In this document: in pieces, positions 11,984 to 22,590 of the stretch | How the letters are laid out: each line of letters starts with the position of its first letter | Numbering within the stretch: position 1 is the stretch's first letter | From: Cylindrobasidium torrendii FP15055 ss-10 | Lineage: Eukaryota > Basidiomycota > Agaricomycetes > Agaricales > Physalacriaceae | Assembly: GCA_000934385.1 (NCBI GenBank) | Contig: KN880443.1 | Coordinates: 1,365-65,364, forward strand | Reading direction: 5' to 3' | Length of the DNA: 64,000 bases | Position numbers and translations under genes: made by a program | The notes under the pieces: model-generated | What the model was told of the DNA's origin: nothing | Seen by the model: only the letters and a program-made list of their open reading frames with translations | The model's database searches: none

Positions 11984-13737
11984 TCAGATATTCTTTCGAT
12001 GTTCCTTAGAAGATCGTCAGTTGGCGTGCACGAAAAATGATATACAGCAGTCTTGTAACTCACAGGCGCATGCGTCGTCTCGTGATCGACGTGGACAAAC
12101 ACCCTCTCGACATTCGGCAGCAACTCTAACTTGTCCTGCAACGCCTGGCTGATATCATGGGCTTTCCACAGCGGTGTATCGCCGCTCATCACCACATCAA
12201 CTTCGACGAAGTAGTCCGGCCCGCTATGATACGCTCTGACGGTGTCAATTTTCTCGATATCCTCGGAGTAGGTGATGGCGTTGTAGATGATGAGCTGGAC
12301 GAACTCATGTGGTGCTGCTTTGCCCGCGAGCAACTCGAACTCGCCCCAAATTGTCTTGGTCCAAGAGGCGACAATCCCTAGGCCAATGATGATGGCGCCA
12401 AGCGGGTCGAGGACTGGCGAACCAAAGACATGAGCTACTAGCGTTCGGTACGGACGGAGCGTAGACGTACACCACTTCCACTTGGACCCCCCGGTGGCCA
12501 TGATTATACCAAAGCCATTTATGAACAAGTCGTTTCGGTGGTCCTCCCACAGCACAGCGACCTGGCTCGAGTTCGCTCGGAATGGGTAGCAGCCGAGGAA
12601 AAGAATGAATTTCACACCTGATTGAGTGTGAGGGGAAAGAAATACTCGAATCGACTGTGGGTACGTACCGAGCGCAGCGGCGACAGCAATGATAGATGCG
12701 AGATGGAACTCGTTCAACTCGTCACCCTTCTTGGTAGCGATGGATTGGACTGACTCGACAATGACAATGAGGTTCACGGTTCCCATTCTGTAGGGGCAGG
12801 TCAGCAAATTAGTAGTGGAGTCTTGAGCTCAACGAACAGGAAACCTAATATTGACGTTTAGCACGCTCATTAATAGCATTTTTGCTACGAAGACGCACCA
12901 TAAACGATGTTACCAATAGACTCGAGGCGTGCACCTCCGACAGGCCACTTTCGCGTATCCATTCGAGTAGACTTGCGGTGAAGCCAGAAAAGAAGAATGT
13001 TGCTACCGATGTCGAACACAGAGTCGATGCCAGTGGCAAGAAGAGACAGCGACAGCGAAGAAATTGCGGCGTACACTATTATCAGACAGGTTATCGGTGA
13101 TGATACTCAGAGCGCAAGATGGGAAGTACTTTGGATCACACATAGCACAAGGTTTGAGAGTAGACTAGCCCAAATTGCGATCTTGACCTGAGAGGAAAGC
13201 ATGAGTGTTGCGGGTCATTGACAGAAAAAGTAAAAATGAGCGAACAGGAAGGCGCGTCTTGTCTTCTTCTTCCTTGGCCTCGTTGGTGTGCGCATCCATA
13301 GGTTTGAGGAGATATGATATAAGCTATGATTTGTGAGTCGCATTGACGAAAAGTTGATTGACCTGAACACACATCATTCTGTTTCCCCTGGTAATGCGCG
13401 ACAGCCTTCCCTCTCTTGCCCTTGCGAATAAGCGCCAGAGTTTCCTCTGCGGTCACGCCATTGCTCAAGCGATACGGGTCGTGTACAAGGCTGGGTATGG
13501 TTTGGGATGCAGAGGCGCGTTCAAGGTCGACAGTGCCGGAGTGTCCGGGCTGTGCTCGTCGTCAGGTACGGTGACACGTACTATGACGAAAATACCTTTG
13601 GGCTATTGGCTTCATGAGAGTCGCTCTGTAGGCAGAGAGTCAGCTTGGGTTTGGATAATAAGTAGCAATGGCGGAAGTCCCGAAGAGGTGGTTGGGCCCA
13701 AAACAATGGTAACTGGTTCGGAGCGGTACCGTACCAT
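11984..13737 (-). CDS. Cation diffusion facilitator, Mn-type (DxxxD)
   Basis: A highly split gene (about ten exons). Anchors in order: VDLERASASQTIPSLVHDPY, the pre-membrane helix, LLKPMDAHTNEA, TM segments with VKIAIWASLLSN and YAAISSLSLSLLATGIDSVFD, GNIVYGFLMGTVNLIVIVES, the DHRNDLFIN helix, SKWKWFLDPLGAIIIG, and a cytosolic CDF domain ending DHETTHAPEHRKNI. Both membrane metal sites read D-x-x-x-D (DSVFD and DHRND), which in this family marks manganese transporters rather than zinc (HxxxD). The ending uses an intron with donor GTGAGT after HAP; reading through it gives an unrelated tail. Exon 1 (start proposed at 13737) is uncertain; the body is firm. A 7-nt microexon is described separately. 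Confidence 0.85.
12838..12844 (-). other. 7-nt microexon of the CDF transporter
   Basis: The seven bases GTTTCCT lie between a 54-nt intron (12845-12898) and a 50-nt intron (12788-12837), each with GT and AG ends. Inclusion joins GNIVYG to LMGTV as G-F-L-M, the conserved family sequence; skipping would shift the frame. Confidence 0.8.
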
Positions 13738-14415
13738 CGGTCCAATTTGAAAGGATCTCGAATCTGGCTTTTTTGGGCAGACCTCGATCTCAGGATTTAG
13801 GAAGACGGAATTGCGCAGGCCTCTTGAGATCAAATTCAGGCAGTATGCCAGTCGAAAAAGTCAAGGACGAGGTGGATGCTTGCAAGAAGATGACCAAGTG
13901 ACAAGTGACATCGCAGTTTGAAATGCTTGCCGAAACGGCCATCAATTGCGCCACATATCTTTATAGTCGAACTTAATGCTGAGCGCTGAAAGCTCACTTG
14001 TCTTTGCAAAAGTATGACAATTGCAAGGCATGGACATGTGTAAAAGTTGAAGCAACTAAGTTTGAATATTTGAACCCACGCCCGTCTTAAATCTTTGAAT
14101 ATTCCACTACGAGCGTTCGGTGGCCGTGAATAATAGTAGCCATGCCACTTGCTGGCCACTTGAAGCTTGGATTTTGGAAGCAAGAGAAACCAAAAGGTAT
14201 ATTATAATAGAAACTGTACACTTGTTGATCATATTTAGCACGTACAAGGAAACCGTATAAATACAAGGGCATCGTGGCACCAATAAGTAGTTAAGCAGTA
14301 CAGAAACGGGCGAAGCTGTCCCTACGGACGAAACAAAGCGTATATAAAAGGGTGGTATCTCGTTGGTCTATACGTCTACCCCATCGGGGGCCAATCGCAA
14401 GGAGGGTATGAGCGG
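13738..14415. other. Intergenic region, no gene seen
   Basis: Holds the CDF upstream region and the 3' flank of the Crz1-like gene. No ORF with motif support. Confidence 0.5.
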
Positions 14416-16260
14416 CTATAACTGTAGCGCAAGTCCATCCCACACATCGCTTGTCGGCATCGTCTCTAGCTTCGGCGGCGTCAATGGCAGCGTTATTCCC
14501 TTGCTGACAAGCAGCTTTGCACAGTCAGCTCCACCCTCGCTCTTCAGATGTCGATTAAGGGCGTCCATTCTGGCAAATTGTTTCTGACACCCCTCGCATG
14601 AGAATGGCCGATAATTCGAATGCAATTGCTCGTGCCGCTTGCAGTCGTGCTGTCGCGCGAAACCCTTGTTGCAGCCTGGCCAAGGACATACAAAAGGTTT
14701 TTCTTCGTTATGAGATCGTATATGCCCTTCGAAACGATGAGAATGGCTTGGGCGAGTATCAGAGAAGGACGTACCTTTGAGATTGAAGCTACGTGTAAAG
14801 GTGCTCCCACAACCAGGAATTGGACAGACAAATGACGCCTCTTGTTTCCGCCGACTGTGACTAGCCACCTTGGTACGACCAGTGGTCACGTTCATCTTCG
14901 TTACCGCCATGGGCATGGGTTGCCCTCCGACGGTGACTTGAGGTACATTCGGCAAGTCATGTATGGGTCCGCGAGGAGAGACGTTGGGGGACGGATATGG
15001 ACTCGCACGGCTGCTGGCTGCTGGGCTGACGTCGTGGCTGCTAATACCTCGCTCGCTCCTGGACCCACTCGACGCGCGACGCACATGCCGCCCACGGCCT
15101 ACACCGCCTTCCGTGTTCATGTTCATGTTGACTTGGGGCGAGAGGTAGGTGCCAAACGTCTCCTGGCCCTGCCCGGGCGGCATGAGGTACGAGGCCACTC
15201 CGATGTCTTCGCTGCGACTTCCGCGAATATGTGTTGGGCGCGGGTTACCCACGTCGCTCCTGGACCTGCGAAGACCACTAGGCATCTGACCGCTGTCGGG
15301 CGATAAGAAATCGGGGAACGAGAACGGCTGTTGGGAGTCGGAAACTGCTGAGCTGCCGTCGAACATGATTGAGCTCATCCCTAGGTCGCCGCCGCCGAGT
15401 CCCAGTTGATCCCATGCTGGTTGGACAGGTGAAGATTCTGATTTGCTTCGCGTGCGCGAGCCGCTTGGAGGAATGAACAGTGAGTCATTGTTGTTCTGCT
15501 GTCGGGCTGGGAATTGGTACGGCTCTTGCGATAAGGACGAAGGGCCGTGAGATGACCCAGAAGAGGCATCCTGAGGCCGAGTGTTCCAGGTTGACTGACT
15601 TTGCTGCCGACCTGAATTTTTTTTGTCAGCAAGTCTTGGAAGGAGGGAGAGGGCGAACGCACCTTGGTTATGATTATATGCGTGATTGATTCCGCCTGTG
15701 ACCGTGGGAGTAGCTGGTACAATGTTCAGCCCTGGTGCTCCGTCGCCCTCAGGTGCATTGATCGTCGGCGGCGGTGGACGTTCGTTGTCGGGCATCATGA
15801 GCCGTGGAGGACTCGGCCGGGACTCGGGCAAGCCTTCCGTGCCCCAGGATGGCGAGCGATGGTTGAACGACATGTTCTCGAATGACTGCTGGACGTCCAG
15901 TCTCGGGGATGGATGGGGCGATCCGCCGTTGGAAGACGGTGACGAGTAGTCGCTGTAGCCTGGGTTGCCAAACAACATGTATTGTGGAGATGGATGATCA
16001 AAGTCCGTAGGATTGTAGTCCGGGAAAACGTCGAAGAGGGGAGCACTTAGGTCTTCTGAAAGGTCTGAAGCACCAGAGTACGGCGAGCCGTGGTATGAAG
16101 GAGAGCCGGCGAACGTAGCGCCTGCTGGCGGAGAGTAAATATCGCTAAGCGCGGTGTCGAATTCTGACAGCGCTTGGGTGGGCGATGGAGGTATGAGGTC
16201 TATTTCGTGCAAGTCCAAATCGGTCGCCAATCCGCCGGTAAGGTAATGTGAGTCGGCCAT
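14416..16260 (-). CDS. Three-finger C2H2 transcription factor, Crz1/Sp1-like
   Basis: Three exons with in-frame introns at 15612-15662 (51 nt) and 14727-14774 (48 nt) give 581 residues. A long Ser/Pro/Gly-rich N-terminal region (GYSDYSSPSSNGGSPHPSPR-like) leads into three tandem C2H2 fingers: C-P-I-P-G-C-G-S-T-F-T-R-S-F-N-L-K-G-H-I, C-P-W-P-G-C-N-K-G-F-A-R-Q-H-D-C-K-R-H and C-E-G-C-Q-K-Q-F-A-R-M-D-A-L-N-R-H. The spacing and the FARQHDCKRHEQLH and FARMDALNRHL cores match the basidiomycete Crz1 (Sp1) calcineurin-responsive regulators as I know them. In that family calcineurin dephosphorylation drives nuclear entry and cell-wall and ion-stress genes. I see no unambiguous PxIxIT docking site, so the calcineurin link is an inference from the fingers. 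Confidence 0.8.
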   Translation of the reverse strand: MADSHYLTGGLATDLDLHEIDLIPPSPTQALSEFDTALSDIYSPPAGATFAGSPSYHGSPYSGASDLSEDLSAPLFDVFPDYNPTDFDHPSPQYMLFGNPGYSDYSSPSSNGGSPHPSPRLDVQQSFENMSFNHRSPSWGTEGLPESRPSPPRLMMPDNERPPPPTINAPEGDGAPGLNIVPATPTVTGGINHAYNHNQGAFALSLLPRLADKKNSGRQQSQSTWNTRPQDASSGSSHGPSSLSQEPYQFPARQQNNNDSLFIPPSGSRTRSKSESSPVQPAWDQLGLGGGDLGMSSIMFDGSSAVSDSQQPFSFPDFLSPDSGQMPSGLRRSRSDVGNPRPTHIRGSRSEDIGVASYLMPPGQGQETFGTYLSPQVNMNMNTEGGVGRGRHVRRASSGSRSERGISSHDVSPAASSRASPYPSPNVSPRGPIHDLPNVPQVTVGGQPMPMAVTKMNVTTGRTKVASHSRRKQEASFVCPIPGCGSTFTRSFNLKGTSFSDTRPSHSHRFEGHIRSHNEEKPFVCPWPGCNKGFARQHDCKRHEQLHSNYRPFSCEGCQKQFARMDALNRHLKSEGGADCAKLLVSKGITLPLTPPKLETMPTSDVWDGLALQL

Positions 16261-17123
16261 TGTCGCGAGTGTAGTGGTGGTTATAAGCGCGAGGCTTTAC
16301 CCCAATCCCGATCGAATTCCTGTACACAAGCGGTGCTCGGCCCGATGCCGGCTCAGCAGGCTGCAGTGAGCATTTGCACCGCCGCAAGACACCCATTCAT
16401 TCGCATGCATCGCCATGGGAGTATCCTCTTACACGTTGGGACTATGCCCCTCCTTTGCCTTCTCTCTCACTTCGATCTCCTGTCACATTAGTCGCAGTTT
16501 CTCCCAGGAACTTTGACTGTCGACTGTACCGGTCAAACTTACGGTTTACCGCCTGATTTGTTTTCCTCCGTTGTTCAACCAGTAACCAAAGGGTTACTTG
16601 ATACCCTCATGCTCTGGTATCCAAGCGGACTTTGATGTCCTGTTTCATAATGTTCGCACAGCCATGCCACTTTCCTTCTCATGAGCTACAATGCACTTTG
16701 ATATTCAGTGAAACGCGGGGACCTCTCGAGAACAGCCTTGGAACGCAGCGTCCTCTCTACCGTTACACTCGTAGCCTTTTACAGCGACGCTGAAAGTAAC
16801 TCAACGAGAACGTATTATAATGCAATTCTCTGCGTCGAGGCGAGCTCATCTCAGTTCCTTTGGTGAATCATTTGGATGGCCATTTTGAATTTAAAGCCCG
16901 GGCTTGTATCTACAACCGACTATATACTGATGGTCTGATAGCCTGCTCACAGGCTGGAGGTGCTTCACGGTCGACTATGAAGCCCGATAATTCAGAGATA
17001 TCGGCAATGACCTGTCGATGCACACTGAACCACTTTCAAGCTCCAGGGGTGCTTGGCTACTAACATATAGCGATGATTTTGAGAACAAGTCGACCGACCA
17101 GGCTGTACTGAAGCGCCCAGGAG
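16261..17123. other. Intergenic region, no gene seen
   Basis: About 0.9 kb upstream of the Crz1-like gene and downstream of an F-box gene. A TATAA-like sequence (minus strand, near 16279-16284) lies just upstream of the Crz1-like start. Nothing else is recognisable. Confidence 0.5.
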
Positions 17124-18653
17124 TCAACAATTGATTTCTGCTAAATAGCGTTTGCGTTCAGAATACGGCTTTGTTATAAAGGTGTGTACGCGGCCAGCGT
17201 ACGAATGAAGACGATTGTGCCTCTGCAGAAAGTGCACACTCATCATGTCCTTCCCGGCGGCGCACCACGGCATCTGCTCTTCGACAATTTGGCGGAGCTG
17301 AGCGGGACTTTCCTCCTGCTCATCAACGACCAGAATAATCCTGACATGTTCAAGGCTACAAAGTGCATCGTCGTGGGCGCGAGAAAGCTCTAGCTGCTTG
17401 AGGTGCTGGTCCAATTGGCAGAGGTCCTGCGTGTGGTCTGAATGGACGATGATGGTAAGACGCTTCAGGGTGGTGGGAAGCGAGATCATTGTGATAGGCT
17501 CCGCGATGGGAAGGAAGTCGTCCGGGCGGTATGGCGACTTGAACGCAAGCGTGAGGTCTTCCAAATGCAAGAGTTCCGTCAGATTAAATGGTGCGGACGT
17601 CTTATAATCTAGGATGGCTCAGCATCGGGCGATAGACACTCCGCAAAGACAAAAGAAAAACTTACCAATGACCATAGTAAAAAAGCGTATACCGCTCAAC
17701 TTGATGTGTTGGTACCATCGGTCCAAATCAGGAGAGTAGGCTGTGCCATCCCTCCATTTTGTATACTCGAGCAGTGTGGCCTCTCGGACTTGCGAGAGGT
17801 CAATCAGAGCCTGGTCCTGGCCACCTTCCATCAACCAAGGTAGCCCCGGTATAAGGACACGGTTCCCGATGGCGATAGAGTGCAAAAACAAAGGCTTCGC
17901 GTCTGTGGGACCTTGGCGGAGGTGCAGGATGTCTGCAAGCGGTCCCACCGCGAGCCGCTGGAGCCTGCTAGGCGTCGCGATGCGGATATTGTACAAAACG
18001 AGGTGTCTGACTTCCGGACACGACGCAAGGACCGTCGCAAACGTAGTCTCGTCCTCGAGTATAACGTATCCCATCTCTAGATACTTCAGCGTTCTTGGAA
18101 TCGAGCGCGCATCGGCATTCTTCAACCGCGCGGGAATGAGAGAGGTAGTTTGGATGCTTGTAGTGCGACCAAGAACAGGCGGAGGACCATCCAACTGCTC
18201 CCCGCATCGCGCAATAACGAGTCTCTCGAGGCTCGTGAGGAAGGGAAGGATGGCTGCAAGTTCAGTTGCACTGGAATGTCGATACAACAGGTCGCCCGAC
18301 GAGACGATATGTAGCGAAACAACGTGGGCCCCGATGTCTGGAAACATGGAAAGAAGGGCCAAAAATGCGGATTCGGTGCACCATATATTCGGCCTGCGAT
18401 GAGCGAAGCTTCGTATCATGGAGGAAGAACCATATAGTTCGACGGTGCGGTAGAGAAATTGGCCGGCGCGCGCACGAAGGATTTGAGAAGATGCACGGAC
18501 ATTTTGTAGAGAGCGAATGTCGAGTTGGCGGAGGATGTGGTCCAGAATTTCAGCAGGGATAGGGAGTTCAGCGGCCGGATGACCCAACTGGTCTTTTTTC
18601 CTCGACTGCCTCCAGCGTTGCATTATGTCTTTGTCGAAGGAAGACAAGACCAT
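17124..18653 (-). CDS. F-box protein with leucine-rich-like C-terminus
   Basis: Two exons (17666-18653 and 17124-17608) with a 57-nt intron give 490 residues. Residues about 29-70 hold the F-box: L-P-I-P-A-E-I-L-D-H-I-L-R-Q-L-D-I-R-S-L followed by V-R-A-S-S-Q-I-L-R-A-R-A-G-Q-F-L-Y-R-T-V-E-L. Irregular leucine-rich segments follow (SLERLVIARC, RTLKYLEMGY, VRHLVLYNI, LEDLTLAF, TLKRLTIIVHS). By family it should be an SCF substrate receptor; the substrate is unknown. A TATAAG motif sits about 50 nt upstream of the ATG. It is a different, longer protein than the F-box gene at 1.9-2.9 kb. Confidence 0.8.
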
Positions 18654-19425
18654 GCAGGACCGAGCTCACCTAGCTGACGTCTTCTATGAGCTACAGGAGG
18701 TATCTTATATACTGCACCTTCCACCGCGGCAATATTGTGGCTGTGTCAACTCAGCGTTCAGTACATAATACTCACGGCTGGCCAGACCGTGTTGAATTTA
18801 AGAGAATCACCGTTGGGCCCGACGCTCAATAGGTGTTCTGCCCAGGTTCTTCAAGCGTCCATACGTCTTTCACAGATTCAAATGAACTATGAATGATTAG
18901 TTTTGTCAAAACAAGAAAAATGATACCCGAAACCTGTGCAGTGTGCGCCCACGCGCAGATGTTCGTTCAGCGACAGCAACCATCTTCGGACCAGTCCAAG
19001 AATCGCAATCCATTGATAAGGAGCGTGATGCGTACAGTCGTGCTTCCCGGTCAGAGTCTGTTTGTGTATGGTATACGAGGTCCTTGCGGTATGCAGGACG
19101 CACTCAGCGCCCGAACGTCCATAATCAACAAGAGCGACGACAAACAGGCCTCGAAGAAATGTGAAAAGTAGTAAAAGAAAAGGCCGTATCGTCATGTATA
19201 CCACAAAGGCATGCACAGTGTGTCGCGGGTTTATAACGGTATTTCGCATTAAGGAGTCCGAGAGACGGTGGGCTAGTGAGTGCGCAGGATTAAAGGAATG
19301 CATGAGCGGTCCACCGCCAGGATGGGGATCGCGTACTGTAGGTAACATTTTGACGTTGGTGGCAGAGCGTATGGACAGTGGAGGGGTATGATTATGTATA
19401 TGAAACGACAAAGATAGCGAGGATA
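18654..19425. other. Intergenic region, no gene supported
   Basis: Contains a 174-codon minus-strand ORF (18887-19411) rich in His, Leu and Thr, without domain similarity. It lies directly 3' of the Mid2-like gene on the same strand and is more likely untranslated region than a gene. Confidence 0.45.
18704..18709 (-). promoter_or_regulatory. TATA-like box of the F-box gene at 18.6 kb
   Basis: TATAAG on the minus strand, about 51 nt upstream of the start codon. Confidence 0.35.
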
Positions 19426-20616
19426 CTACCGTGCACCGTAGGGATCGTAGGCTGCGCCTGGTCCCGGCGATGCGCGTCCATATTGGGGTACGCCCATTCC
19501 ATACGCTGCCTGCGGCCCGGGGCTTGCGCGCCCGGCCATCGGCGCAGGAGACATACGCCCTGCATCATACATCCCCAACGCCGCCGTTGGCCCTGGGCTT
19601 GCGCGACCCATCTGTGTCATTGGGTACGCATCACCTGGCTGCTGCCATCCTGCTCCTGGGATGCCCTGCTTATCATGAATGGTCTGGGGCACGGGACCAC
19701 GATACGGGTCGTAGAATGCGCCCGAGGCGTTGGGGTCGTCACGGTATGGCATGGGCTGGCCTGGGTTGAGGTGGGGCAACGGGGGGACCGCGTATGGGTC
19801 ATTCATGCCAAGGTCGGGGGTGGAATAGTTGGTGCCAGTTTGAGAGGGAGTGCGTGAGAGAGAGACCTCGGAGCTCGTGTCAAATCCAGCCCGACCGGTA
19901 TTGTGCGTAGGGAGGGGCACAGCTCCAGTATTGCCACCAGGGCCGCCATGAGCATTGAGCTCTGGCCATTTGATGGCCTCGGCTGAGCAATATTAGACTA
20001 ATCCTAGCGTCAAAGCGAATCACTCACTATCATCAAAGTCGTTGAACCGTTTCCGTGTGAACTTCCAATATACAAACGCCAAAACACCGATGAGTGCTAT
20101 GCCGCCGGCAACTGCTATTCCTACGATGGAGCCAGTGCCAAGGCCCTTATCATCCTTGTTGGAGTTGGAGCCACTGCTAGAGTCGTCGCTGCTGGAACTG
20201 CTGCTTGACGGATCCGCCGCCGCCGTTGGCGTGTGGGTGCGGGTGATGGTGACCGCATCACCAACAGAGTTGGTTGTCACTTCCTCCGTCGTTACCGGAG
20301 CCTGGGTCGTTTTGATCGTCGACGAGGTATTCTCTGGCTTGCTGGTTGTGTCCGCGTTACTTGGCTTATCCGTGGTAGATGTTGATGTAGCTGAAGTCGC
20401 CGTCGCCGTCGACGTTGTTGTGGGTTTGGTTTCGGAGGTGCTAGTTTCCTCCTTGGTCGATGAGGACGTCGATGTGGGCTTTGCGGACGTTGCAGTTGTG
20501 GTCGCATCGTCGCTGCCGGGTAAAGATATCGAAAGTTGGCGGGCAGTCTTCTCCGAAGCCTGCACCACGGCGACGGCCAAGAGACATGAAAGAAGTAGGG
20601 AGCGGGAGGCCTTCAT
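19426..20616 (-). CDS. Mid2-like single-pass cell-wall sensor
   Basis: Two exons with a 45-nt intron (19983-20027) give 381 residues. Signal peptide: MKASRSLLLSCLLAVAVVQA. Then about 130 residues that are almost only Ser, Thr, Ala, Lys and Pro, a heavily O-mannosylated stalk by family analogy. A single membrane span follows (GSIVGIAVAGGIALIGVLAFVYW) with a basic stop-transfer KFTRKR. The cytoplasmic tail has DDTEAIKWPEL and ends with three spaced copies of G-R-A-S-P-G-P. Fungal proteins of this design (Mid2/Wsc-like) sense wall stress upstream of Rho1/PKC; the specific role is inferred. The ATG at 20616 is used because the codon further upstream is TTG. Confidence 0.75.
19429..19610 (-). repeat. 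GRASPGP peptide repeat in the Mid2-like tail
   Basis: Three copies of GRASPGP plus a diverged GRMSPAP within about 60 C-terminal residues, each followed by an Ala/Tyr/Gly-rich spacer such as AAYGMG or AAYDPY. Confidence 0.7.
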
Positions 20617-20997
20617 CGCGGCGAGACGCTCCAAAGAATTGTAAAAATGTTGCTAGCGCCGCTGGCGTCGCAGAGTCGGTGGTCGGTGATGGGTAAAGCA
20701 CTGGACGACGTCAAGGCAGGAGCTGAAACTATTGTGACTGTGACTGTCACATCTTATTATGGTGCACCGCCATCAGAATCCCGCTTGCCCGCAGTGCTAG
20801 ATAGCACACAGCATGGTCCTGATGACACGCAGGTACTTTGACCGACAGACAAACGCGATGAACATCTCTGGCAACGCGGCTGAGTAGCCATTTTCTGTTT
20901 CCTTCTCTTGCGCTTTTCCGACGCCACTCGTCGATCGTTGTAAGTTGTCCCACACCACGTTTCTGGCCGATCTGGTCTTTCTCTCGTTGTGCCTCCG
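20617..20997. promoter_or_regulatory. Divergent promoter region (Mid2-like gene / unrecognised gene)
   Basis: 381 bp separate the two start codons, which point away from each other, so both promoters must lie here. No clear TATA element was found; short CT-rich runs occur near the plus-strand start. Confidence 0.4.
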
Positions 20998-22084
20998 ATG
21001 AACAGACTGGTTTCTGCTATTCTATCCTTCTATTCATGGCTATCCCGCCTTGTCCTTGGTCTCTTTCCCTCGCGTCCACCAGATCACGCCGTGACGCCGT
21101 ACCTCTATGGACTCACTCTAGACATTGAAAGTGGCACGTCCCGTTCAATTCCCTACTACAGCGGCAAGTTGAATACGCACAGGTTGTTATACACGTGACG
21201 TATCCCCAAATGCGGCCCAGGACATCTCTCTCGACTCAAACTCGACATACAGCTCTGAGCAGGACTCGACACTGCCGCCAACGCCGAAGCCTAGCCGTCA
21301 CCGTCGTCGCTCTACCCGCCGCTTCACCGCCTTTCTCGCCCGAAGATCCATGTCCTACTCTTGCTTTGAGATGCTTACACGCTCAGACACGACTTCAACC
21401 CATGCTTCCGGTGTCCATCGCTCGAACACCAAGTCTTCCAGTCGTACCGACATCGTCGCCCTTGTCCGAAAAGCTCTTTACTCTGTCAACACAGACGACT
21501 ATGTAGAGGACGCACTTGCACGCCTCGGCAGATTCTCGCAGTGGACGCTGAAAAGAAAATCTACCCTTATGTCCAGGTATCGGGGTGAGGAAGAGGAGGA
21601 TGAAGAGGATCCGCCAGATACACCCCAGAGCCCAGTATACTTCAATGGCGACAACCACTACCCGACTACTGGCTTGCCCTATTCGAGATATTATTGTCAT
21701 ACCCTCTACGAGTCTGAGACGAGCCTCACGTCCTCCGTCTCTGATCCCCTGCTCTATTCGTCTCAGCCATCTACTCGTTCTCTGTCCACCAAACAGCACA
21801 TGAAGGCCTCGTCTGTCACAGTACGTTTCCCTCCGGCTCTGCCTCAATCTTCTACGACGGCACTGTCTATGTCTATATCCTTCCCGGCGTCGGCAACAAC
21901 ACGATCGATTCCTGCAACGCGTTCTTTCGCATCCATGGCCACACCATACAATAAACACTTGTACTCTATGCCGCCATCTTCGACTCTTCGCTCGCTAGCA
22001 TCGAAAAGGACGACGTTGGGCAGCCTCTGTGAAGAGGGTATGGACTGGAGCGATGTTTTCTCATTGGACGCCTACATGCAATGA
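20998..22084 (+). CDS. Unrecognised protein with hydrophobic N-terminus
   Basis: Two exons (20998-21130 and 21183-22084) across a 52-nt intron (donor GTGGCA, acceptor GCACAG) give 344 residues. I do not recognise a family. The N-terminus (LVSAILSFYSWLSRLVLGLF) is hydrophobic and could be a signal anchor. The middle is basic (KPSRHRRRSTRRF) and then acidic (RGEEEEDEEDPPDTPQSP). The rest is Ser/Thr-rich with short motifs such as GMDWSDVFSLDAYMQ at the end. The splice is supported only by frame and size; without it the second ORF still has an in-frame ATG at 21350. Divergently arranged with the Mid2-like gene. Confidence 0.55.
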
Positions 22085-22590
22085 GCATAATAGTGGGCTT
22101 TAGAATATGTAGAGCTTATACCAATCCAAATTGTACTACTATTCACCCAAGCCGTCCTCGGCAAACGTCATACAGACGCGCTCATCGACATCTACGAACA
22201 GAGAATGGTTGGCAGTTCCCCGCCTTGTTTTGTGCGCAGGTGAGCGGATCTGCAATTGATCGTCATTTGTCTGTTTGCACAACGTCCGACGAAGGGCTCC
22301 AGATTAAGCCGGACTCTGGACACACATCAAGCTGCGCAGCGCAGACATTGCCTTTGTTGTCACATGCGATTATCATTCAATTAAAACAATGGAATATTCC
22401 CGATTTATCAGATATTAAATTGATGGTGTAAGATACAGTGGCCCTCCACGCCTCTTTGACGGAGTCTCCATCTCTCGCCTGCTCGGCTGATCTCTGTTTC
22501 GACGACTAATCAGCCAGTCAACAAGGTCAAACTGAAATCAGCACATGTGGCAGCAAACAGTATCGCATTATGGCCTCACTGGTGTGGCTT
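22085..22590. other. Convergent intergenic region
   Basis: About 0.5 kb between the converging 3' ends of the unrecognised gene and the pseudokinase. No motif-bearing ORF. Confidence 0.5.

Noticed and set aside
14842..15306. 154-codon plus-strand ORF
   Set aside because: Antisense shadow of the Ser/Pro-rich part of the Crz1-like gene.
18887..19411. 174-codon minus-strand ORF
   Set aside because: No domain, no splicing pattern, and it lies in the expected 3' untranslated region of the Mid2-like gene.
20042..20644. 200-codon plus-strand ORF rich in Val
   Set aside because: Antisense of the Thr/Ser-rich stalk of the Mid2-like gene; repetitive codons create the open frame.
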